Shown here piece by piece: positions 55,365 through 64,000 of a stretch of 64,000 nucleotides of DNA. Location: assembly GCA_010093515.1 (NCBI GenBank), contig MU001674.1, positions 172,246 to 236,245 of the forward strand, given 5' to 3'. This DNA is from Lineolata rhizophorae. Its lineage: Eukaryota; Ascomycota; Dothideomycetes; Lineolatales; Lineolataceae. The position numbers and the translations under genes are program-made. Within the stretch, counting starts at the first letter, position 1, and the number at the start of each line of letters is the position of its first letter. The notes beneath the pieces are model-generated. The model was given only the letters and a program-made list of their open reading frames with translations. It was not told where the DNA came from and made no database searches.

Positions 55365-56698
55365 GCTGGATGGCAGAGGGGCCCACTCTGGGGCCGGGGC
55401 CAAGCTGGAGGGCGTTCGTTCTCTTCTGCGCCTCTCGCCGGTGGTGTTGGCTAGGAACCCTTCGCGAGCCGCGAGCGCGGGTAAATATTGCTTTAGGTTT
55501 TGAGGGAAACAGTCCGGCCCAGACTCCGGCGCGCAGGCGGCAGAATGACGGCCGACCGAAGTGGCGGATAGCTCGGAGGCCTCTTCTGAACTGGCGCGGT
55601 AGCGGTGTGGAGCAAAAGCGGAAAAGACGGCGCAAAGGCAGAAGAAAAGGGCAGCGGCGAGAAGGGCGCCGGTGGGAAAGCGCCAAGAAGGAAAAGCGCT
55701 GGCGGGTCTTCGGCGCCGCACAGCGGGTGAAGGAGGGCGATGTGGAGGAGGGGGGGGAGGAGAGAAGGGAGAAGGAGCTCGTTCGGTGGCAGGTTGTGGC
55801 TGTGGTGATCGTGAGCGTTGCGATGGTGGGGTCGAGCCTCCCTCGCCGGCAGCGGCTTGCGTAGTGCGAACCAACCCGAACCGCACGTGACGTGAATTTC
55901 TCCCTATCCGTTTCACTATCCCACCCATAGCCACTCACGGCGGGGCATCTGATAGGCCGAGAGTGATTGCGGATAGATGGGACTGGGAGTGAGGAAGCGC
56001 AAACGGAGTATTCTACAGTTTTCTGACGCCTTCACAGCCTGCCATGACCCCGGCAGTCATACCCGGCTACGCTACGTCCGTGCGGCCGAAACATCTGTTG
56101 TACCCACGCATCAATTTTGGCTTCACCAAATTCCAATTCTGTTTTCAGACATAAGTACGCGACAATTCCATTAACCTAAGCCTTAAGCCACTATGTGGTC
56201 AGAAGTTAGACGACATCGTTCGGCACCCTAGAGGCAAGTAGAGATTTCATTACTCTGCTACCCCAATACTTATCGCCATTCAATGTGTACTTTTGACTTT
56301 TTAATTGATTTTTCTTAGTTAGTATTAACTACAGCAGCTACATTGTTGCCTTTCTATTTCTTCAAGACTACGAATACGGCGAGTGCTTCCAACACATGAA
56401 CAATCTGCAGAAAAAGCCATTTCCGGGGGTTGGCTTTGATCAATAGAGCAATGATAGGCTAGTCTCATATTATTTGGACCGAAATCCATGCAACCCTGGC
56501 TACACAAAGCGAAGGAATAGACATCTGAGGCTGCTTGAGAAGTTGTCGCGAGGAGGACCTAAGACCTCAAGGATTTATGAAACAGTCATATTCCTGCCAA
56601 ACGGCGGAGCAACGGGCTCCCAGGTGATGTGAGTCCATGGAAGCAGTGCCCGAATCCTAACGGCAGTGGCCTATCTTTTTGCTTGATCATAACACTTG
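55365..56698. other. Upstream region of CK2 alpha and AT-rich spacer
   Basis: The part from 55365 to about 55930 is GC-rich and open in frame with the kinase; it probably holds its leader and promoter. From about 55980 to 56698 the DNA is AT-richer, contains stops in all frames and shows no recognisable gene. Confidence 0.5.
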
Positions 56699-57918
56699 CT
56701 ACGGATACTCCTCCTCGTTAAAGTCATCAACAATCCAATGCCCGCATACTCTCGCTCTTTCCTCACCAGACTCAGCCGCACCAAGCGCATCGGCTTTCAA
56801 CTTACCTTCGCGTTGCTTCACCTCATCATACTGATCTGAGGGCACCCACACCTCAGGACGAATGCGTTACTGCGTTGGAGATCCGGATGTCTTATCGCGA
56901 GACGTGTGAGAGTGTCGTTGCCGTTCGGTATGAGGCACGACTCGCATGTATTTGTCTTTCTAGATGCTGTAGACGCGATTGCTTTCGATAATTGTATATC
57001 TCTTTGTATGGACGTCGGGGGAGGTGGAGTGGTCGTCCAAACTTCGTCAAGTATGCAATCTCCTTCTTGGCCACGGCTATAAGAGCCGCTACTAGGTCTG
57101 TGTCTTTTGGGCATATAGTTACGGTTGCCAACGTAGAATAAGGTAATTGAAAACAGAGAGTTGATAGAAAGTGCATCTGAGTGTGTAAGTGATTGGGCCA
57201 ATACGTATTGGCCCACCATAGATCTGAAGATTGAGCCTCTTTCCACATCATAGTTGTATCTGTTTTATCAGGACTAATGCAGAAGCGACTGCTGCGCGCA
57301 AAATTGGCAGTAGGATCGCCAACCTTGTTGGACCTAGTTTATACATCCTTGACATAGTACAGACTTCCACTTGCCGGATATCGAAGAGCAAATGGTCGAG
57401 ACTCCAACTCCACGAGTTTGGTAATGATGGTAATCCTGGCCTTTTCAGGCATGTCAAACCAGATGTCACCCAAGTTTGTTCCGCCAACGAGCTCCACGAA
57501 GACGTATTCAGTGCCTGCAGCATTTTACGATATGGCTGAGTAATCGTAGATCTTAGGGACGGGTATACCGTGCGACCAGAAAAATCCATTGTCGCTAGCT
57601 ACGACTAGGTCCTTTGGCTGGGTAGCCGGATAAGGGTCGCGCACAACGAACAGAAAGCCATCACGCATAGTGACTAGGAACGTTCGATTGAAACCCCTTT
57701 CAGCAAGCTTTTCAACACGAGCGACATCTTCTGCGTTTTGATTGACGGATGCGGCCGCAAGGCGCTTGAGTCTAGATACATTAAAAACATCTTCTTTCAG
57801 AACTCCTTAGGGCGTCATTATAACTGTAGTCCACAGTAATTTATAGACGCCGGCTTCCCAAGAAGGGGGCTGACAACATCCATTGCCCTGACATATACTC
57901 GAATAGGTCAGGAGGTTC
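56699..57918 (-). pseudogene. Decayed APH-type phosphotransferase family gene
   Basis: Reading the minus strand in pieces recovers a fungal aminoglycoside/choline-phosphotransferase-like protein (protein-kinase-like fold). Recognisable pieces in order are EPPDLFEYMSG, FNVSRLKRLAAASVN, RGFNRTFLVTMRDGF, SHGIPVPKIYDYSA, AAGTEYVFVELVGGTNLGD, EIAYLTKFGRPLH, the catalytic-loop segment IRHPDLQRSNAFV, and a tail VPSDQYDEVKQREGKLKADA ending near NEEEYP at 56699. At least two in-frame stops (near 57536 and 57351) and at least two frame changes separate them. The segment normally between the catalytic loop and the tail is largely missing, so the metal-binding Asp region is lost. The base composition is more AT-rich than the neighbouring genes. 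It is not a functional gene as it stands; this family is large and often expanded in filamentous fungi. Confidence 0.82.
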
Positions 57919-58283
57919 TTCTATTGACTGATCAGCAAGATAACGAGTTGATTCTGAGAAGGGATTCCAAGCTCTTAGGCGCGATATAACTCGTAACTCG
58001 TGAAAAATGGATGCCGAGGGAAGGAATAATTAGGCGGTTATTTGATCATCGACAAAACGTCATAACAGAATCGCGTAGAGGGAGGTAGTGCAACGAGAAA
58101 AATTCAATCGCTGTAGTGACAGGAATTGCGCGCTTGGGCCACTCTTGGCGCCCGCTATGTAACGGCCTAGTGTCGCTGCCTGCAAGGTGCAGCACGGGCA
58201 GAAACCTACGGCCTCGTGCGTTCTATTCCCAACCAGAGATACCGTTTCAAATCGGCCATCGCTCCAACCAGTGGCCAGTCCAA
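57919..58283. promoter_or_regulatory. Upstream region of rpp1
   Basis: 365 bp. The rpp1 frame is open back to an in-frame ATG at 58116, but the 56 extra residues are unlike Rpp1. The promoter probably lies here, sharing its outer side with the 5' end of the pseudogene. Confidence 0.5.
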
Positions 58284-59563
58284 ATGGGGAACTTGTTCTA
58301 CGACCTCAACATCCCTTGGAGGCCGGGCGATCCGGAGCTTCCGCGAACGCTGGCCTTCCTACACGAATGTGAGTTGGGGGCGCACGTGAGAGAGCCGTCT
58401 TCGGGCCCCGCTCCGCTAACGGCTTGACTTGCGCCGGCGCTAGTGGGATACAATGTTGTCGCCCTCAACCACACTATATCCGGCAAGCTGCCGGCGGACC
58501 TGGTACGCGCGCCTGCAAAGACCAAGTACGAGTTGCGCTTCGGCGCATCCGCTAACCCAGGGCGCGGCCCGCACCGCAGAGCTGTCCGATCCCGAGCCCT
58601 CTCCCATTCGTGACCCCGCCCAAGCTCACCATCCTCCGGCGCTGCACGCTCGTTCTCACGAGTCCGTCGACCAACGCGCGCCTGGCGGCCCTCGCGGCCG
58701 CCTACGATGTGCTCGCGATCCGGCCGAGCGACGAGCGCACGCTGCAGCTCGCCTGCACGTCGCTGCCGCCCGGCGCCGTCGACCTGGTCAGCGTCGACCT
58801 GGCGCAGCGCATGACGTTCCACCTGAGCGCCAAGCACACGCTCTTGGCCGCCGCGCGCGACCGCGGCCTCCGCTTCGAGATCTGCTACGCCGCCGGCATC
58901 GTGGGCGACGCGCCCGCGCGCCAGAACGTCATCAGGAACGCCACGGCGCTGGTGAGGGCGAGCGCCAGGGGCTGGGAGCCCAAGAGGCCGAGGAGGGAAG
59001 GCGGGAAGGGTGGGAAGGGTGGGAGCGGTGGTCCCGGCGGTAGGGGCGTCATTGTGAGCAGTGAAGCTAGAGACGCCGTCGCGGTGAGAGCGCCTTGGGA
59101 CGTGGTCAACTTGGCGGAGGGCGTGTGGGGCATGGGCGGTGGCAGGGGTAGGGACGCGATTTCGGAGGAGGCGAGAAAGGTCGTTGCAGGGGCAGCGATT
59201 AAGAGGCGCGGTTATAGAGGTGTGATCGATGTGATTGATGGTGGGGAGGCGCAAACTAAGAGTGCGGATAAAACGGGAACGCAGCCACAGAGGAGTGAGA
59301 AGAGGAAAGCAGTAGAAGAGAATACCAATGAAGGACCGATGGATAATACGGATCGTGCGCCGCCGGTATCAAAGAGGGAGCTGAAACGAAGGCAAAAGAA
59401 GGCGAGGATGGGAGAAGAGCAGCAGGTCGAACAACAGCTCCAACAAATAGACAAGCAGGTGAAGACCGCTGTTCATGGTGCGGCACTGTCTTCCGCTCCA
59501 GACGCTGGCACTGAGCCTGGTGAAGAATCCCAGGTAGATGTGACAATGCAGGATATCAAGTAG
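58284..59563 (+). CDS. rpp1: RNase P/MRP protein subunit Rpp1 (human RPP30)
   Basis: Exons 58284..58368, 58444..58502 and 58580..59563 give 375 aa. It is a TIM-barrel protein subunit of nuclear RNase P and RNase MRP, which mature tRNA 5' ends and process pre-rRNA. The start MGNLFYDLNIPW matches the family N-terminus. The joins give LAFLHELGYNVVALNHTISG and DLSCPIPSPLPF, then PPKLTILRRCTLVL. Later signatures are DLVSVDLAQRMTFHL, RFEICYAAGIVGD and GVIVSSEARDAVAVRAPWDV. The C-terminal ~100 residues are charged and low-complexity, with a basic cluster KRELKRRQKKARM likely to serve as a nuclear signal. Intron donors are GTGAGT and GTACGC, acceptors GCTAG and CGCAG. Length exceeds yeast Rpp1 (293 aa) because of the Gly/Lys loop and the tail. 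Confidence 0.93.
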
Positions 59564-60360
59564 TAATGTATAATTAACCTTAAACAAAAGCTTAATCTGC
59601 GAGCCAACTGCACACCCAGTTTCTAGGACCAGGTTGATAGGCTAGCTACCTACCTTAGAAAGGGCATTCCTCGATAGCGGCTAGCCTGTAAAAGCCGATT
59701 TGCAGAGTCACTGGTGAGGCAGTGGATCGAACGTGAACAGAATTCAAACGTCAAGATCAGTACGTGGATCCCCTGGCAACTGGTAGCATTGCGACAGAGT
59801 TGCGAGTCACTTAAAGAACTGGCAGCGCAAGTTATCAAAATGACTGTATAATTTAAACCTTTCTAAATATATTCCCGTAAACCTGTCGGTAAAACATTGA
59901 ATAGGTAAGAAAAAAAAAATGAAAAGTCTGGCGTCAATAGCCTTGCCCAAAAGTCGGGGTATTACACACTTCAGTGGTTGAGGTAAAGGGGGAAAGGGAT
60001 GAAATGTTTCGCTCCACGTGTCATGAATAGAACGCCGCCAAATAATTAAAGCTGGCCTGTCCAAAATCTGGTACGCTCCGGACATAAAAGACCAAGTAGA
60101 GGTAAGAATAGGTACACTATATCAGAAGCAGCGAGAGAAGAGAACCAAGCATCCCCACAACCCGACCACATGAGCGAACCGGGCCGAGGGAATAGGAGGC
60201 TCTGCCGATGTCTCCTCTCCTTCACCCATTCTCAGCCTTTCCTCGGATACCAGAGTCGCCCATCAAGAGCGCTCTCTCACGGAGACCGAAGGCCGAACTC
60301 AAACTGCGGGAAGGAAATGAAAGTTACTTTTTTTGCAGTTGCGTTTTTGACCTTCCCTCT
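59564..60360. other. Convergent intergenic region, rpp1 / repetitive surface protein
   Basis: About 800 bp, AT-rich up to 60150, containing the two 3' flanks. No gene is recognised. Confidence 0.55.
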
Positions 60361-62525
60361 TCAAGCCATTGTAGGCTTAGGCGCCCGCCGCCCGAGCGCC
60401 ACCGTCACAGCGGACTGGAGTTCGTAGTCGGAGATGTCGATCGAGTATGGAGCAGAAGCAGAAGCCGATCCTTGAACAGTTCTGTTAGCATCCGGATCAC
60501 TTGATTCATCGCAGCTGTCCACTTGACAGCTCTGACTCACCCATGCTGGTTGCTTGAGCCTGCTCCAGCGACGGGGCAGACGACGACTCCTCAGCCATTG
60601 AGCTCGACTCCATCATCGTTGAGCTAGCCTCCATCATGGACGAGCTGGACTCCATCATCATCGATGAGCTTGACTCCTCCATCATGGAGGAGCTGGCCTC
60701 CATCATAGTCCCACTGGACATCACTGGCGCCGAGCTGACACCAATAGCAGCCGCGCCCGCGGGGTACGGCGGAGGCGACGCCATGGTCATGAGGGTCGAT
60801 GATGCCGCAGCGTGCATCATGCTGCTCGAATGGGCCTCCACGACCGAGGCGGGATACGGCGACGGCTGAGCGGCATAGCCGGCCGGGCAATGGCACTGGC
60901 AGGCCATGCAGACCTTGGATGACGACATGGCCGGCGCGACGTACGGCGGGAAGGTGTACGCCGGATAAGAAGCGGGAGGCGGAGTGTAGGCCTACGGATA
61001 AGTGTAAATAATAGCTCCATACAATCAGTGCCAGGACTGCAGTTTCACTCACGTTTTCGGCTACCGTTGCCGTGATGGTAATATGGGATACTACTTGTTC
61101 GGTGACGGTGTGCACCATAGCCTCCTCGGCAACTGTTTGCGTGTACGTAACCGTTTCCACCATCGCCTCGCCCTCGACGGTGACATGCTGGAGCTCTGTG
61201 ATGACGTGAGTCTGGATCTGCGGCGCGGCAGCGACGGTCTGGTGGATCGTCTCAGTGACGACGTGAGTGAGAGTGATGAGCTCCTCCTCGGCCACGGTCT
61301 GGACCTGGTGGATAACAGACGTCACGACCTGGGGGGGCGCGGAGACGGTCACGGTTTGCAACTGCTCCTCGACCACAGTTTGATGCTCGACCTCGGTCAC
61401 GGTCACGTTGTTCTCAACAACTTCAGTGGAGAGTTGGGTGTAGACGACGGACTCGACAACTGTCGAGAACTCCTGATCGAGAACCGTCGTGGGAACGAGG
61501 TGCTCGGAAACCTCGGTCTTGGTAACCTGCGAGGAGTTAATTCGTTGGCCTGTTCTATGGTATTGATTACTACTACGTACTGGGATGGTCTCGACCATGG
61601 TCTGCTCGACCACCTCGGTCACGACGTGAGCAACGGTCGTAGGGACTTCAACCTCCGAGACAACAGTGTGGTCGAGCGTGACGGGGTGGGTCACCACAGC
61701 GGTCTCCAAGACCGTATTCTCCACTGTCACTGGGTGCGTCACCACCGCAGTCTCGATTGTCGTGATCTACGCACACGTTAGGACAGATTTCTCAGGCAGT
61801 GGCGCCTCGAACGTGAATTTTAGCAACTTACTAGGTGCTCCACGGTCACCGGCTGTGTCTGCACTTCAGTGACGAACATGTCGACGGTCACTGTATGAAG
61901 CACCTCCGAAACCTCTGTTGAAGTGTGGACGATCTCATTCAATTTCGTAACGACATGCTCAATGGTTACGGGCTTCTCCACCGTGACGTGAACGGGAGTC
62001 TCGACGGTGACTTGCAACTCCTCGGTAATCGTATGGTCGAGCGTCTCGAGCTTTGTTTCGACCATCGTCTCGTGAAGCGTCTCAATCTCGGTCTCGATCA
62101 TCGTCTCATGGATCGTCTCGTGGACGGTCTCATGGACAGTTTCGTGAACTGTCTCCGTCATTGGCGGGGCATGCTCGACGACAGTAACAAAGTGTTCGAC
62201 GACCTCGGCCTCGGGCGGGGTTGCCACGACCTAGAAAATGACGTTAGAACTGTTCGCCGGTGTTCGATTTAGCCTTCCAAGGGCTGGCGCGCGTAGCATG
62301 TCGTCTGCCTGTGTCTCCAAGCACATCCGTGTTTGGAAGCATGTCGTCATGGAGTCCATCTCTTCCAGTCCAACCTGAGCAACCCGATTTTCCCATTGAC
62401 CTATTTCCGTCCCGACATGCTCGCTCACCCCCGGAAGCCACCGCGGCCCCACGTACCGTCGGAACCCATAGCAACTCCAAAGCGGCCAGCGCCGCGAACA
62501 CACTACCTCCCTGAATCCCCTTCAT
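60361..62525 (-). CDS. Repetitive predicted surface/secreted protein with Met/Ser tract
   Basis: Six minus-strand exons, 62525..62457, 62230..61832, 61766..61581, 61526..61053, 60991..60541 and 60470..60361, give 562 aa. All joins keep frame with good donors (GTACGT, GTAAGT, GTACGT, GTGAGT, GTGAGT); the last intron has a GCTAAC branch site 14 nt before its acceptor. The first exon encodes a hydrophobic leader that looks like a signal peptide. Residues 24-376 are Val/Thr/Glu/His-rich repeats: first a four-residue xHET period (ETVHETVHETIHET), then longer VTHPVT-type units. A Cys cluster CMACQCHC starts at residue 404. A Ser/Met tract (SSSMMEESSSSMMMESSSS) follows at about 455-515. No GPI signal or membrane span is seen at the end. 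I recognise no family; wall or extracellular location is inferred from the leader and repeat composition. Confidence 0.75.
62040..62160 (-). repeat. 12-nt minisatellite encoding xHET units
   Basis: About ten imperfect 12-nt units on the minus strand encode the four-residue xHET/xxET repeats of the surface protein. Units differ mainly at degenerate positions, so the array is not recent throughout. Confidence 0.8.
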
Positions 62526-64000
62526 CTCCGCTCCGGTGAATGATTTGAAGTGGTGAGGTTTGACTTGGATTGGGCAATTGGCGTAAGGATCGAGCGCGCT
62601 TGATTATGAAGTAAACAGCAGGCCAGCTGGCAGTCGTTGAAAGAAAGGAGGGAACCGAAATGTGCCACTGGCACTTTGTTACTAAAAAGGAGTGTGAAGA
62701 AAAAAAAAAGGACAGTGAACGCAAAAGTAAAGAACGAAGAAAATGGAGGAGAGAAGTCGCAGCTACACTCGGATGTCGAACAAGAAGGAAAAAGCTGGGC
62801 GTTGCCGGCGCATTGGGATATTATAACGGAGCACGGGGTGCTCGACATCGGATCAACGCAGCACAGCAGCGCCCAGGAGAGTGGCTTGGAGTCAGGCAAC
62901 ATTAGGCCCGGAATTGAAGGAGGAGGATTCTTGGCTTGCGGGAGAAGTCAGGCCAGAACGGAGGGCGGCCACGGCGGGCGCGGGCACGGAGCTGCATTGA
63001 CGATGCAGGAACGGGCCCCTTGGGGGAGGCCAAAGATAGCAGAGTTCGACGGTGGAGGTCTCAAGTCGGTCTGGCCTACCGCTGTGGCGGACGGGCTGCG
63101 ACGGGCGGGCGGGCGTGCTCCGACGGCGGCGAGACAGGCACCGTCGCACGACAGGGCCCGCTCCCCGCCCCGCCCTGCCCAGCGCGCATGAGCCGCAGCC
63201 CCGCGTGGCTTGCGGTCCCGCGCCCGCGCCGGGGCCCGCCGCACAGGAGGCTCGTCCTGGCGCGGCCGCCCCGGCGCGAACCCGGCCGCCGCCCTCGCGC
63301 CCGCGCGCGGCGGAACCCCCGGAGCGCCGGGTGGACGCACGCCCCGTCCGCGTTTGGCTTGGCTCCCAGGCTTGGCGCCGCCGTCCACCCACTGACGGCC
63401 GCGGGAAACCCGCTGCCATTTCCTCTTTTTCTTTTTCCAGCTGTTTTTCCCTGGCTTCGCGATTGAAACCACCGGCCCCACCCGCATGCCGCCTAGGGTA
63501 GGTCGCAAGCCGCTGTGATCGTCCTGACTCGGTGCCAGCCCGAGCAGGGCAAGCAGCCAATGTCCTGGCCCCCGCGGGCGTTGCGCTGCTTGCCCGTTCT
63601 GGCCGTTGGACAAACGGCCCTTTCGTTGGTGTTGGTGGTCCTCGGAAGCGTGCCCTTCCGTCGTCGCTCAGGAGCGCTGGGCTGGCTTGTCCCACAGTCA
63701 GGGAGTTGACGGTGGTCTCAGAGCTCGGCGCGTTGGCGATGGTGTTGAGTGGGTCTGCGATCCGCGCTCGGAGACTACCGGCACTTTGTCAATCGGCGAG
63801 CGCTGCATACGCCCGTACCGATCGCTTTCTCCAACACCAAAGGAAAATCGAGCACGTCATGAACGTCGATTTCGTTGATTCCACCAAACGACGAGGGACA
63901 ATGGGATCGAAACGCTCAAAAAGCAACGATCCCTTTTTAGCCGTTCACCTCGCAGTCCAGCCTGTGCGAACTTCAAACAAGTGCTCGTGTACATCACGAC
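62526..64000. promoter_or_regulatory. Upstream region of the repetitive protein and window edge
   Basis: 1.5 kb with no recognised gene. The first ~300 bp are the likely promoter, with a purine-rich stretch near 62690-62760. From 62940 to 63700 the DNA is GC-rich and open in several frames on both strands, with Arg/Ala/Gly/Pro-rich translations and no motif. An exon of a gene lying mainly beyond 64000 cannot be excluded. Confidence 0.45.

Noticed and set aside
62892-63695. 267-codon minus-strand open frame near the window end
   Set aside because: Arg/Ala/Gly-rich, with similarly open frames on the plus strand, and no recognisable domain or splice pattern.
1-64000. CRISPR arrays, operons, LTR elements or other transposons
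   Set aside because: The DNA is eukaryotic. No array, terminal repeats, or transposase or reverse-transcriptase signatures were recognised in any frame.

Overview
This window is nuclear DNA from a filamentous ascomycete, most likely a Sordariomycete. The evidence is short spliceosomal introns (56-226 nt, GTRNGT-type donors, YAG acceptors), GC-rich coding sequence with strong G/C preference at third codon positions, and fungal orthologues such as btgE-type GH17, Bub2/Cdc16, Cft1, Vta1, Vps8, Fcy1 and Rpp1. All products were named by reading the translations; no database was searched. Exon joins were worked out by matching splice phase to family sequence.

Layout, left to right: a GH17 cell-wall glucanase (+); a DUF202 membrane protein (+); a Zrc1-type zinc transporter (+); a SulP sulfate permease (-) divergent from a Bub2/Cdc16 TBC GAP (+); a FAN1 nuclease (-) divergent from a small secreted protein (+); Cft1/CPSF160 (-) divergent from an LMBD1 membrane protein (+); Vta1 (-) divergent from an Mpd1-like PDI with an 8-nt exon (+). 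A 5.8-kb stretch without a recognisable gene follows, then a DapA/HOGA-type aldolase (+) and a second gene-poor stretch of 4.2 kb. Next come Hem12 (+) convergent with cytosine deaminase Fcy1 (-), Ydj1/Mas5 (+), Vps8 (-), CK2 alpha (-), a decayed APH-type phosphotransferase pseudogene (-), RNase P subunit Rpp1 (+), and a repetitive predicted surface protein with a Met/Ser tract (-).

Most genes are unlinked housekeeping functions (mRNA 3' processing, RNase P, CK2, heme synthesis, Hsp40, ER folding, mitotic exit, interstrand crosslink repair). Vta1 and Vps8 both act in endosome-to-vacuole traffic but are far apart. I saw no biosynthetic cluster, transposon, CRISPR array or confident RNA gene.

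The least explained items are the repetitive surface protein at 60361-62525, the two long gene-free stretches, and several introns whose retention would keep the frame. I found no clear new multi-gene system.
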